From positions 34,371,201 to 34,435,200 of the forward strand of contig OZ038422.1 of assembly GCA_964036155.1 (NCBI GenBank): a DNA stretch of 64,000 nt. Direction: 5' to 3'. Under the pieces are notes generated by a model. It was not told the DNA's origin and ran no database searches. It worked only from the letters and a program-made list of their open reading frames with translations. This DNA is from Diploscapter coronatus. Taxonomy: Eukaryota; Nematoda; Chromadorea; Rhabditida; Rhabditidae. Positions 11,568-23,546 of this stretch are shown here, in pieces (within the stretch, counting starts at the first letter, position 1; the number at the start of each line of letters is the position of its first letter). A program made the translations under genes and the position numbers.

Positions 11568-13387
11568 ATGAATTTTAACAGTATTCGACTAATAAGAAAA
11601 GTCAAATATGAGCTTACGAATTTAAAGGAATTGGAAATGAAATCTAAAGAATTTTCCATAGAAAATCATAAATATTACAGGAAATCAAGAACTGTTTGGA
11701 AGGAGCCACGAAGTGCATTGATTCCTGCTTACGGATTGAAACAGCGGTACGAAATTCAATTTATTTTTATCAGTCTTGCAAATTGAATTGACGTTAACAC
11801 AATTTCAATCCAATTCTAAAAAGTGATTATGCATCTATCTCGACAGCTTCTGTTCAAAAATCGTAAATTATTGAGGTTTACGGAAGACTTGGCTTATAGA
11901 TATTATTTTTCTTTCCTAGAATTTGCTAAAATTTGATCTAAAAATTGATTGACAAACCAAACTCATTTTATCTTTAGCTAGAGGAATTGGTGACGACTCT
12001 TCGCAAGGTGAACAAACCGGAGAGTTCCACAGAAAATGAGAATGTCAACAAAGCAGCGAAGACTGTAGTCGTAAGTCGAGCATTAGTTTTCTCAAATTGG
12101 TATGAAACAAGTCGTGGCCAGTGATAACCGATTTTCTATTCGTCACGCTATTTTACCTGGTGAGAAATTGTTATACTCATTTTTGCGAACATCATCAAAG
12201 TTCAATAGAAAATTGACAATCGATCCGTTGAATCACCAATTATTTTCAAAAATTGATCTTTTATAGCTACTCAAGTTGAACCTACTTGAATTGATCGTAT
12301 AATGAAGGAAAATCAGAAAAATACGAGATAATTATAGCCAAATGAAACATTTCGTCTTCGAACCGTTTAAAAATACTAGCAAAGTTATTTATTTCAGGAT
12401 ACATGCGAGGCTGCAGTAGGAAGTGCAAATTCTCTGATCATTAACTGTTCGAGCGCGAGCTATACCATTCGCAGAAACTACTCAGGAATTTCAGTTCAAC
12501 AGAGCGAGGAGTATTTCGTAGGATTTTTTTTGTTTATTTGTTGATTATATGAAAAGATGCATGTCAATGACGAAGAATATCAATAAAAAAATCTCGAATA
12601 CGCATTCTCTTTTTCAAACTCTCTTAATTTGGTTATTATTGGGCAGATAATGAATATTTTCATATACTAACAATAAAAGATTAAGCATTTTTGCAGAAGT
12701 TTGTCAACAAAGTCTCTGATATCGCCAATGAACTAAAATCGCTCATCGAAACGGCCAAACAATACGCGGTAAATATTCAACTTTCAAATGCAATTGTATC
12801 ATCCAAAACTTTTCTGGCAAAATTTTAAAATTTATTTCGATCAAGTTTTCAAACACCCTTGATCGTCATAAAATTTATTATCCGATAATTAAAGCAAAAA
12901 AATTCCGCTTTACACGCTCGAAATTCTGCATGAAACTTTTTCCATTGAAAAATGCATATTTTTTCTGCTTAACGATAATCTCTCAAGCTTTTTAGAAATC
13001 AGAAGCTTCTGTTGATAAAATCAAAATATTACAAGAGTCAATTAATAATGTAAGGAACAAGCTGGTAGAGGCCAGAGACGCTATATCTATGTTCGGCGAC
13101 GGAGATAAAATGAAGCAGATAATCGATGTCAGTTGTTTCAAAATAATTATTTATTCAATAACAATTATTGAAGAAATTCTACAAATATTTGATGCGAAAT
13201 TATTATATTTTTGAAATTAGTGGCATTTTAGAGCAATCCTCCACGTCCATCTAATCATGACTTAGAAGAAATGGGCAAAATTGAAGAGTCAAAAGGATCA
13301 GATGCAGAGAAACTTCAAAATACACAGTTAGTAATGGAGAATTTTTCTAAATGGAGATTTTTTTCTACAGCAGGACGTTTTTCCTAG
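11568..13387 (+). CDS. Unrecognised coiled-coil-like protein, model partly uncertain
   Basis: A chain of exons with good junctions encodes Lys/Glu-rich helical sequence: LEELVTTLRKVNKPESS (from 11980), DTCEAAVGSANSLIINCSS (from 12400), KFVNKVSDIANELKSLIE (from 12697), KSEASVDKIKILQESINN (from 12996) and SNPPRPSNHDLEEMGKIEE (from 13231). The last frame stays open to TAG at 13385-13387. The 5' exon from ATG 11568 (MNFNSIRLIRKVKYELTNLK) is similar in character, but its junction to the next exon could not be fixed in phase. I do not recognise a family. A link to the downstream charged gene (15.9-21.0 kb) is possible but not shown. Confidence 0.45.
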
Positions 13388-13860
13388 AATAGGAGATTTT
13401 CTGCAAAAAAAAATCCGCTTGATAAAAATGCAATTTTGACATTTCGATCACCTGCTGCGTCAAGCAGGTGGTTGTACCCCGAATGTAAATACACTTTTAG
13501 AAAGTCTATTATGTGACAAGAAAAATGAGGTATCATTCGTCAACAAATACAAAACTTTTCTTTGTACCAACTTTTGAGTGCAAGATCGCGAAAATTGAAA
13601 AACTGAAATTAGCATAGCTGGACCCATGGAGGTACCCGCCCATATGGTTTGCCTTCGTATTTAAGCAACTTTTGCCAAATGCGGTCACTTGTTAGGGTCT
13701 TACGTGGAATACCTCTTGAATAGATATGCTATTTAGAATTAAAGGGCTGTGACCTCTTATAACGGTTCGCGGATTCAACGATAATTTTTTCGATCTATAT
13801 ACATATAGTTTCAGACCCACACAATCCCCGGACTTTACTTCGATAAAGAATGCTATCTTG

Positions 13861-14430
13861 ATGTCGCTTTCTAAATGCACCAATTCGCCCCCGCTTCCTT
13901 ACGGTCTGGCAGAAGACTTTCTCGATTACGTCTTCTTCTTCTGCGTTGGCTGTCGGGAGTACTCGCTTATCGCCATCGGACAATTCACTTCCGAGAAGGG
14001 GCAGCTCGAAAAGGATCTGCTCGACGCCATTCCCCACCTGGAGGCCAATCTCCGTGACACCTACAATAACCTTGGTGGAGAGAGCGTCGCGGGCTTCCGT
14101 CGAACTCGATCCGGCCTGCAGTTCCTGCAGGACGACATCGTATTTGAGCAGAGCAATGTAGACGTGGATATATTGATGGATAAACTGATGCGCTCTGACT
14201 TCGTCAAGGAGATTGACCGCCGACTAAGGTATTGGAAGGAGATGGGAGAGTGGAATCCCCACGATGTTTTGGATCTGCGCTTTGTTCCATCTTCACACGA
14301 TTGGTGGCTCGAGGAGCAGCGAAAAGCATCGAAGCAGAAGTACGACGCCAGGGATGAGAAAAAATTGAATTTTGAAAAATTCGGAGCCAAAACTACTATT
14401 AAAAACTGGGTACCAGTATCTAAACCGTAA
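13861..14430 (+). CDS. GC-rich open frame, unrecognised; possible terminal exon or retrocopy
   Basis: An uninterrupted frame of 190 codons from ATG 13861 to TAA 14428-14430 stands out from its AT-rich surroundings by high third-position GC, like the exons of UFD-2 and PDHA. The protein-like content includes LPYGLAEDFLDYVFFFCVGC, SEKGQLEKDLLDAIPHLEAN and RLRYWKEMGEWNPHDVLDL. The frame is open upstream to an acceptor-like AGTTTCAG near 13815, so it may be the last exon of a spliced gene rather than a complete ORF. The lack of introns over 570 nt is unusual here and would fit a retrocopy, but no poly-A tail or flanking duplication is seen. I do not recognise the family. Confidence 0.5.
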   Translation: MSLSKCTNSPPLPYGLAEDFLDYVFFFCVGCREYSLIAIGQFTSEKGQLEKDLLDAIPHLEANLRDTYNNLGGESVAGFRRTRSGLQFLQDDIVFEQSNVDVDILMDKLMRSDFVKEIDRRLRYWKEMGEWNPHDVLDLRFVPSSHDWWLEEQRKASKQKYDARDEKKLNFEKFGAKTTIKNWVPVSKP

Positions 14431-15889
14431 TTGAAATATCCTCAAGACTGGGATCCCCCACCAAAACTTGTGAAGCCGGATTCGGAACTTGCGTTTCACC
14501 CCTCTACGGCGTTGACAAAATGATTCTATCTATTTTATCTACTGTTTCTGCATGATTTGTTATTTAATCTGTAAACTACTATTATTCCTAGGCATAATTT
14601 ATTACAATTTATCGAAAAAGTTCAAACTATGGCCTTTTACGCCATAATTTTAGCTGCTTCCTGTAAAAGGCACTAATACTAGCGACACTGGTTTGTTTTC
14701 TGTAAATTACACTAATCTGTAAAATGATACTAGTTTGTTAAAACAAAGAAGCAGGAATGGGACGGATAGTAGTTTTTCTTTTTCTATATAATAAGATAAT
14801 AAGCTATGCTGAACATGGATAAATTCAAATAAACTTTATCTACTCAATCTAGCCCCCAAACTCCCATTCCCACATTTTTGAATACTAGTATTATTTACAA
14901 ACTAGTGTCGCTAGCGTTAGTACTCTTTACAGGAAGCCATTTTAGGCATTTTTTCGTCATTCTCCCTTCATGTTAGATTAAAAAGAGGATAAGTAGATTG
15001 GAGGTAAATAAGTACAATCAGGGGTGGACGGAATTCGAATTAAGAAAATCTGGAGCCAAAACCGCAAAAATCCCTAATTATAGTGTCAGAGTTTGATCTC
15101 GCTGATAATACTGTCAAGTTATTTGAATAATAAATAAATTTATCAAAATGTGATAATTATTTCGCTAGAAGTCAAGTTTCCAAACTTGCAAAGTATCTTT
15201 GACATTATTGCTGTCATTTCATCAACACAATAACTTTTTTTAGAGGTTGTAGGTTGGCGTGCACAATCGAACGCAATCACAAATGAGCGGCTGAAAAAGC
15301 AGAGCAACCAATACGAGCAGAACTACCAAATGCCCGAACCAACGGGTACGTAGTGTTATGCACCAAAGAGTTGTTGAGTAAGGCGTTACGCACCAAAATA
15401 GTTTTAGTATAGGTATACGGACTAAAACTATTTCATATTTTATCAAAAATATCACTGAAATTGAATGTTCATATCGATATTTCACTAATGCAACTCACTC
15501 CAATTGTTTTTCATGTCATTTTTTGTAGGCATCTGAAATTGAAATGTTTTTTTTTCGAATATCTTTATTGAAGAAAAAGAAGAGAAGGCAATTTGGGAAA
15601 ATTATTTTGTCAAAAATTCAAGTCCTAGCATCTGAGTGGCCGGCTAATTCAAAAATACTATCGCAACGGCACAAAATTAAAAAAAAAAAATCACAGAAGC
15701 ACAAAGAAAAGGAGATTCAATGAAAAAGAGATCTTCTTTCTTTGTACTCTCTTATCTCTATACCCTTTCATTCATTTTCCTTTATCTCTTTTATATCTCG
15801 CATAGTGGTTGACTAATATCAGATAATTGTTAGTGATTGAGCGTTGGATAATTGCCCAATTAAGAAAGTGAAAGAAGAAAATCATAAAA
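14431..15889. other. Repeat-bearing intergenic region
   Basis: It contains the foldback at 14656-14937. The remainder is AT-rich with no exon chain supported. A short minus-strand frame near 15240-15485 has no junctions or family features. Confidence 0.45.
14656..14937. mobile_element. Foldback/MITE, about 280 bp
   Basis: Terminal inverted repeats of about 40 bp: GCTTCCTGTAAAAGGCACTA and on to GCGACACTGGTTTG at the left, matched by CAAACTAGTGTCGCTAGCGT ... TTTACAGGAAGC at the right. The interior is AT-rich and non-coding. Confidence 0.8.
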
Positions 15890-18800
15890 ATGACGAGTAA
15901 AAGAAATCTGGTATGTTCTGAATGAGAGCTGATTACAGTAATCCATCATAATATATTCATCTCCTTTAGTTTTTATTTATCAAAACTTCGTTTATTTCAA
16001 ATTGGTGCATACGACGAAAAATTAATTGTAAGATTGAAAAGATAAATGGAGGTATGGCATGGTATTCGCCCTTTATTCTGGCTCAAGTTGCTGCCGCTGA
16101 TGTGTGGAGAATAACGAAGTACATGAAAAAATATTTTGTCACGAAATTTAATTCAAATATAGTCAATATCAAAAACAGTACATATCCAAAAATTGTTGAA
16201 GAGAACGAAAACGACGAAAATGATTGCACAAGCAAGTTTAGCAATTACTTACTGCTCTTCGTGCTGTATTCGCCAAATTTCATCAAATAGAGGATAAATA
16301 TAGTATAAAATGCTCATTATTTCATTTCTTTGCAAAAATACAAAGTGAAATATCATACTTTTTGCAGATAAATGTGTTTCTGTCTTTGGTGCGTAATACA
16401 TGCCTCCCTTGAAAAAGCAAAGATTAAAGAAATGAAAACGAGAATTGCAGAGCAGCAGATTATCGAGAACCTGAAGCGTCAGTTGGACTTTATCGGAGAA
16501 AATCGGCGACAACTTGATGCCTACAAAAATAATTTGACGCAGTGCAAGGGACAAATAAGACATGCTGGAGCAGTCGGCAACAGAAAGAGAGTGACTGAGC
16601 TGAAGAAGGAAGAGGCTCTCTACCAAAAGGGGATAGAACAGTATACGAAGAAAATAGAGGAAAGTCAGGACAAGTTTCTCAACGGCAAAGAAGCCGCCAT
16701 GAAGGTATTCCATGCAATAAGAGAATGACTGAATGGCGGATATAATGCAACACGCAAAAACTGCCGATCAATCGTTCCCTTGCGTAGATATTGAGTGTTC
16801 AACTTCTCTTTATTAACTTAATTACAGGATAAGGGTGCCAAAAAGGAGTACTTGAAATTCATCAATGATAAGAAGAACAGACGTGATGAAGATACGAAAA
16901 TTGATCAGAACAGTCGGATCATTCGTGCCGTAACTTCTATGGACGCAGAGCGAGTATTCGAGCTGGTTGCCAAAACGAAATCGACTATTCGCTTTGCAGA
17001 CGGAGAGGACATTATTCGATACTTCACGAAACCGATTGTTCGCTTTGCAAACGAAGAGAACATCATTCTACACTTCAACGAGGAGTTTCGCGTGCATCCG
17101 AGTGCACTCGGGCAGATGGATCAAGCGCCTAATATACAAGAGGAAGTTGTTCTAAAAGAAATCGAGGAGATGGATCCAATGCCTAATAATCAAGTGAGAA
17201 CTGTTCTGCAAGGAGTGCTGCAGCTCACAAAATATTTCAATGTTAAACAAATAAATGACTATCCAAAGAAAATTAAAACCCTGCTCAAGGAAAATCGCTT
17301 CATTAGCGACTCAGAGATAATGAAGTTTGAAGAAAAGTTTGAAAAAATATTGCCGATTGTCTTAACGGACAAACAGAAGAGCTATTTCAACATTTTGAAG
17401 CCAGAGGAGGTCTATCGTCTACGGCAAGTCGTGGAGAATGATGCCAAGCTGGACAGCAAGTTTATGCAAGTAGTAATCAAGCTAGCCGAAGAGCGAGGCG
17501 TGGCAAACGATCCTAGGGAGATTGCCAACTGCATCGAAATTATGAAGAAGTACACGAACGATAGGGTGAGCAATTACTCAGATCCCGAATTAACGATATC
17601 AAAATATGTATATTTTTCACGCAACACAAATAATCTGTTCAAGTTATAAAATTTTGGCAATAATTAAGAGTGAATATCAGCAAAAACCAAAGTCTTAACA
17701 AAGGGGCATAAACAGGGGTCCGTTGATTTGGCTTATTTTCACATATTTTGTTCAGTTTTTCACGCTGATTCTCATGGTGCTATTCATTTTTCATAAAAAA
17801 AATGATCGTATGCAGGATTACGGTAGCTTGAAGTTTTGACAGACCCGACCTCAGGAAAAAAATTCATAACTTTCTTATTTTTGAGTCAAATCGAACGGAG
17901 TTTTCAGCATTGGATAGTCCATGAAAAACTCTACAAATAATGTAACTGCAATGAGTCTAAGCGATCACTAATTTGGCGGAAAAATTAGAATACTCAAAAA
18001 TGTCACTTTAACATAGTCCCAGTTTTCGTTTTTTCGACCAAAAAGAAGTTCGATCGCCGACTAAATATTAGCTTACGAGAAAGAGGATTCAATTCTGCAC
18101 AAGATATGATCAATTTTGCTAAAAATTAGGGTAATCGAAACCATGAAAAATGCGTCTGAATGTATAAAATCAGGGTGATTATTGCATAGTCTCAACTTTG
18201 ACTTCCCATAACTTTCTTATTTCTGGACCAAATTGAATGATTATTTTTTTTATTTCGTAGATCTTGAATAGGAGAATATGGCAAAAATAAAAAGAACATT
18301 TTTAGAAATTCATTTTTTGGCGGGAAGTTATTGATCGTAGCAGGTGGTCGTAGTTACATTATTTGTAGAATTTTTCATGGGCTATCCAATACTGAAAACC
18401 CCGTTCGATTTAGTTCAGAAATAAGAAAGTTATGAATTTTTTTCCTGAGGTCGAGTCTGTCAAAACTTCAAGCTACCGTAATCCTGCATACGATAATTTT
18501 TTATGAAAAATGAATAGCACCATGAGAATCAGCGTGAAAAACTACTATACATGTGAAAATTAGCCAAATCGACGGACCCCTGTTCCGCACCCCTTCCTTA
18601 TGACTTTGATTTTTCCTGACATCCACTCTTAAGTAAAGGAGATAAAAGAGATTAAGGCCAATGCTCCACAAAGCCAATCGACGGAAGATATAGCAGTTAC
18701 TGAGGAAAACGCTAAGGTAATAATTTTTATTTGTTTTTTTTTTAATAAGGGAATCGACCTGTGATTTTATAGTATAGACACCTATACTAAAAAGGCAAGC

Positions 18801-21027
18801 ATTTGCAAAAAAAAATTTATTGGTATAATTAGGGACCGCCAAGCCCCGCCCCTTTCACTTGATTCAAAAGTGTCCATAGTTGATAGCCCTTTCGATTATC
18901 GCTGATTTTTTTTGTTTTTCATCATTTATCAGTACCTACTACACAATTCGATACCGCTCTTTCACGTGGTGATATCGATTTATTGATTCGAGCGCGAAAA
19001 AAGTCCGCAAATGCGCGTCAAATGCACACCAAATTACGACAATTCTAATATTTCGAGTTATGAAAAAGGTACATTTAATTTTTTTTGATGAATCGATACA
19101 TCTAGTTGACATGTACAAAATATGTAAAAATTAGAAAAATCCTGCGTAGAGCAAATTTTTTCGAGGCAATAATAGGTGCTCGCCTTTGCGGTACTGTATC
19201 TTGACAAAGGATCGTTGAAATTGGCTAAAAACTTGACTAAAATAAAATTTGATACTCCCTAATTATGTTATTCAAAAGAAAAAAACGAAATTTTATCAAA
19301 AAATATTTTTAAAATTAATTTCAAAATGACCATTTTTTTGTCTTTACTAAATTTGATCACTGTAGGCATATTTTGAAAGGCACATATGTTTTTATTCCAT
19401 ATTTTGATTAGTTGGTCAATTGTCCGTCTTCAATGAAAAAATCAGAAAAATCCTGCGTAGAGCAACTGAGATCCTGATAATTCGCGAAAATATAAAAGAA
19501 ACCAATGCTGAATGGAAGAGAGTGCCGAGAAAAAGATCTCCAAAAAAGAAAGGGGGGAACGAGCGGCATAGTGTCTTTTGCAGATAGGCCACGCCCCTTT
19601 CCCTTGTCCACGAAAAAGAGCGATTTTTCTGATTTTTCGCGTTAAATTTTATCAATTTTTCATCAGTGACGTATTTTTTTCGCGGTTTTTTTCGGTGGGG
19701 ATGTTTAGAGGGACACCTCAGTCCCTGAAAAATGTAGGAAATGTAATGCCAGTGTGAATTTGGCAGAATGGCTGGCGGTCTCTACTTGTAAGACTAGTAT
19801 CGATTTATTAGACAACTTTAAGAGAAATCAGATTCGTAAAGATGCAACTATTAAAAAAAATAACCAGCTGGAGGAACTTAATAAGAAGTTTGACGCAAAA
19901 AAAGAGGAACTTAAGAAAGATTTGGATGATGGAAAAATAAACAATGATAATTATGTAAGTCAATTACTTACATAATGGTCCACTTTTTGCATAGCTAACT
20001 AAAAATAAATACCTAAGTAGCGCTAAATATTAGTGAAATTTTTTTTTAAAATTATGTATTTTAATTAAAAATTTCCTTTTAGAAAACAAAGATAAATGAA
20101 GTCCATCTATGGCGCAATAATGAAAGAGACAAGATCAAAGCTGAGACGGATAAAATTTACGAAAAATATAAGGACGTGCGACCGACGGTATGACAATCAT
20201 GCATTAGCGATTCACTCAAAACTGATAGTTTGCAAACTTACATGCTAAAATAGGTGTGGCCTTTTTCCCCTCTCCTGTCTTTTATCGATTGATCGAAAAG
20301 ATGGAAAAAAAAACAAGAGGAGAAGGTCATGCCTACTTTGCTGCGTACGCTTGCAAACTAGTATCAGCCTTGAGTGAAACGCTGGTAGACTTCTTTTTAA
20401 TTTGAAGCTTTTTTACAGCAACCAACTGAAAATAACGACTTACGTGCTCGTGCTGACATATTTAATGAATTACTAAAACCGAATAGCAAACAGATGAAAG
20501 CTCTCAAAAACAGAATCAAAAATAAAATCGCGGTTTGTGGTATTTTCAAAATAACCTCGAGAAAAACATTGCAGACTATCAATGGCTACCCCGAAGGAAC
20601 AAAGAAATACGGCAGCGATCTCTCTTCGTATTATCACACAGAAAAGCACGGGAAGGATTCACTCAATGATTGTTATCGCTCGGGGAACAGAGAACCACCA
20701 GCGAATCCGACTCCTGAGGAAATTTGCAAAATTTATCATCAGGATATGACAGAGAAAATAACAGCCCAGGGAAATTTAAAATTTGATCGGATTGCACAAT
20801 ACGGCCAGGCCAAATCTCACATATATAACATGGATGTTCCCAAAATAGATGAGGCAGGGCAACCCGTGAAAGATCAGGAAGGCAAAATATTGCAAACGGT
20901 CTATATTGGCGTCACTGTGTCCAAACGCATCCCAATCCAAAACGGTTGGGATTATCTAGTCGAAACGTGGTTTAGTGATGTAAAAATGACAACACACTAC
21001 AAACCAAAGGAAGCAACAAGGTCATAG
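15890..21027 (+). CDS. Unrecognised large charged protein, multi-exon, internal repeats
   Basis: Exons that can be seen: 15890 (MTSKRNL), 15978-16290 region (MAWYSPFILAQVAAADVW), 16372-16707 (coiled coil, IAEQQIIENLKRQLDFIGEN), 16829-17649 region (DKGAKKEYLKFIND onward), about 18634-18716, about 19810-19954, 20082-20189 and 20418-21027 (stop). The 16707 to 16829 junction is phase 0 and clean. Within the third block a 17-residue unit is repeated (IRFADGEDIIRYFTKP and VRFANEENIILHFNEE), followed by two similar MDQ/MDP-containing segments. The C-terminal exon has IYIGV/TVYIGVTVSKRIPIQ-like beta content unlike the coiled N-terminus. The join into the 16372 exon is not resolved, so this may be two genes. 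Introns carry foldback elements. Family and function unknown. Confidence 0.45.
16987..17088 (+). repeat. 51-nt tandem coding repeat (17 residues, two copies)
   Basis: ATTCGCTTTGCAGACGGAGA (16987) and GTTCGCTTTGCAAACGAAGA (17038) start two adjacent 51-nt units that stay in frame inside the charged gene. They differ mostly at single bases, consistent with a recent in-frame duplication. Confidence 0.8.
17664..18632. mobile_element. Long foldback flanked by TTAA (PALTTAA-like)
   Basis: TTAA lies at both ends (17664-17667 and 18629-18632). Inside them, GAGTGAATATCAGCAAAAAC at the left is matched by the inverted right end ...CAAAGTCATAAGG-type sequence finishing TCCACTC. Arms continue through ACAGGGGTCCGT, AGCGTGAAAAACT and CTTGAAGTTTTGACAGA, about 300-400 bp each. 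The centre (18240-18330) shares TAGATCTTGAATAGGAGAAT and TTTGGCGGGAAG with the giant foldback. No transposase is present. It sits in an intron of the charged gene; the next exon begins right after the right TTAA plus G. Confidence 0.8.
19130..19466. repeat. Spaced direct repeat
   Basis: AGAAAAATCCTGCGTAGAGC occurs at about 19133 and again at about 19444 in the same orientation, in a long intron of the charged gene. The sequence between is AT-rich without an exon. It could mark remnants of an older repeat. Confidence 0.6.
20206..20383. mobile_element. Foldback/MITE in an intron
   Basis: Inverted ends AGCGATTCACTCAAAACTGA and the complement of ATCAGCCTTGAGTGAAACGCT, followed inward by GTTTGCAAAC/GCTTGCAAAC and TAGGTGTGGCC/GGTCATGCCTA pairing. 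About 178 bp, non-coding, inside the intron between the exons ending 20189 and starting 20418. Confidence 0.8.
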
Positions 21028-21194
21028 CGTAACATTTAGTTCATATTTTCGTATTACGAAACACTATCAACTGATTATTAAATTTATGCGCGGAGAATAG
21101 GAAACATCTTTAAACTTTCAACAGTATCAAAAAGTTTTCTTTTAAAAAGTAGCAGGCCTAGGGAGCACTTTCGTCGGATGAAAAAATATACGAG

Positions 21195-21302
21195 CAGGGT
21201 TGCTGACGGGCCCATTTTTCGGACCCGGACCCGCCCCCAGGACCGCAAATGCGGGTCGGGCCGGGCCGGGCCCGGGTCGACTCGGGTCCATCAGCAACCC
21301 TG
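21195..21302. mobile_element. Non-autonomous hAT-type MITE, 108 bp, with 8-bp duplication
   Basis: The element begins CAGGGTTGCTGA and ends TCAGCAACCCTG, perfect 12-bp terminal inverted repeats. It is flanked on both sides by the identical octamer TATACGAG (21187-21194 and 21303-21310). An 8-bp target duplication with CAGGG-type ends is the signature of the hAT superfamily. The interior is extremely GC-rich and also folds back (GGACCCGGACCCG against CGGGCCCGGG and GGGTCC), in sharp contrast to the host DNA. Confidence 0.92.
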
Positions 21303-22339
21303 TATACGAGTATCTGGCGTTTTTCATCAAAATCTTTGTTGAGAAACACCCGTCCTCCCTCTCTCGTGGGGTAGACGAAAAGTGATGATCGTCATCCCTA
21401 GATCTGAAAAGTAGGCATAAATTTAGACAAGACTATGCACAAGAAAGACAAATAATATATATTTAGAGTTTGGATAAATTATAATATTTTTAGGTAAAAA
21501 TTTATTTTTATTTACGTTTCTTTCAAAACCCATTACGTGTTTACACATTGTATTGCTTGCAACATGACGTTTCGCAATAAGAAATAGTCAAACTGTCTAT
21601 CTTATTTCAATATTTTTAATTCCTATGCTCAGACTTGCTAGTGGATATAAAATTGTACATCCACATACAGTTCGATCAGAGGTTCTTAGGATCGATCCAT
21701 ACAAATCTGATCGGGTTGGATACCAAGAAGCTTGGTATAATAACTGGACAATTCATCATATTATTAGATTATTGAAAATTTCTGAAGAGATGATTTGTAA
21801 AACTCATGAAATGCGTAAAGTAGAGAGATAGACTCATGGTATATTTAATAATTGCTAATGTATCTTCTAAGACTATATCATAAGTACTTCTTCTTATCAT
21901 GAGTTTTATAAAGATCTCTCAACATTGATACATATGTGCCAATATTTATCTGCTTGCCTTACTTAAATGTGATGCTCTCTAATGTTCTAGGTGCTTATTA
22001 TTTTTGCCAACATTTACATGTTTTATTAACCGATGATTTAGCCGAATAAACGAGTTACAGCAGACAGTTTCAAATATATGTATCGAGTATCTGGTTCTTT
22101 AATCATTATATATTTCAGCATTGCAGATGCAAAATGTGTTGATGCTCTTTGGAAGGATAAGAAGTTTTATGAGTTTGAAAAAGATAATCTATGCGGATTT
22201 CAGGATGCAACCATTGAATGAGTATAAGATCCTCATCCAAAAGGCCATGCACTGCTGTCAACCTTAAAAAAACTTGGAAGAGGATATATTTCAGTTAGAT
22301 TCTGATTAAAATATGAAATAACATTCAAGTCGTAACTTG

Positions 22340-22535
22340 CCTTGGAATGACACATGAATCATCCAAAACGAATGAGTGATTATAGAAATTATCATAATAA
22401 TCTTCATGATCTCATTCCTATAAATCTTCTCACTATCTAGTCTCAGTTATCTTTATAAATACCCCCAAGAATCATTAATAAACGGTTTTCCACTCATCTC
22501 TGTTCATTCGTCTACATTCAGCACACAGGTCCTCA
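22340..22535 (+). mobile_element. Possible solo LTR or LTR remnant
   Basis: A tract with a TATA-like box (TTTATAAATACCCCC, about 22454) followed about 30 nt later by a polyadenylation-like AATAAACGG and a CA-ended pyrimidine-rich segment resembles an LTR promoter/R region. No second LTR and no recognisable gag or pol reading frame is visible; upstream frames are short and broken. It could equally be an unrelated promoter. Confidence 0.25.
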
Positions 22536-23546
22536 TTTTCGACCTATAACTCGTCACCACATCCTTAACCAGATGAGTCCTAGCGCCGAAAGTATGAAGA
22601 TGTCACAAAGGGAGAGTAATTTTCAAATTAGTAAGATATTCTTGGCTTCTCACTTGTGTGATCACTAATATGTCAAAACTGGCATAACCCAGGTATTGCG
22701 CTTTAGCTACCTTCCATGTTTGAATGTAATATCATAAATACTAACTCTAATTTTAGGATATGCCTCCTCAAATAGGTATTATATTGATCATCCTATCACT
22801 TTTATTAGAACATGTGTGATCAATTGACGATAAGAAAGTCTTAAACGACATTCGCTACAGCGCAAACAACACGCGCCCGAGCTCCGGGATCTCGATTTTT
22901 AGATTCTCCACCCTCGATTACATTACTAGGGACCATTTACGGAATATGAATTTTGGGCTGTGCTAAGCCTTTTTACAGATTTCCATAGAATGGCTATTAT
23001 GTTATTTTTTCTCGATTTAAAAAAAACTTTTTGGACATATTTTGGCAAACATTCTTTGAAGATACTCTCCATTTTGAAATGAGTTTTTTTTTTAATCAAG
23101 CTGATTTTTGTCCATTTTATAAAAATTTCTTCTTATTTTTCAATGGATTTGAAGCTTTGTTTTGGCGAGCTTTGGTTCATCCTACCAAAGTCGAGTTGGT
23201 TGGCGAAGTTTCCACTCGTTGGCGCAGTCTGGGTGCATGGCTGTGTGACACCAGACCGCATGTCTTTGAAGGATGATAATTCATTATTATCCTCTGATAG
23301 TCGTGTGATTAGCTCATTTCCTTCAATCTTATTTTTTCTCGTGACTTGAAAACTTTGGTAGAATTGTAGGGTTTCCTGTATAGTTAGCCAGTTCCCCATG
23401 ATTGCCATTTGTAAAATTCACCAGGCTTTAAAGCTAGGGGGTGCAGAGAAAAGAATATAAACTGGTGAGCTTCACAAATTCGAGTTATGGTGTGCTGGTG
23501 AAAAATACAGGAGAACGAATTGTAGAAAGTTATGCTTTTTCAATAG

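Larger units (their letters stand above)
21028..23546. other. Intergenic region between the charged gene and ufd-2
   Basis: Contains the hAT-type MITE (21195-21302) and an LTR-like tract (about 22340-22535). A 68-codon frame at 21625-21831 has no family features. No exon chain is supported, though a short signal-like peptide frame at about 22757 (MPPQIGIILIILSLLLEHV) could be a first exon of something not resolved. Confidence 0.45.

Noticed and set aside
13795..14499. Minus-strand ORFs opposite the GC-rich frame
   Set aside because: Shadows of the plus-strand frame with low-complexity Ser/Arg content.
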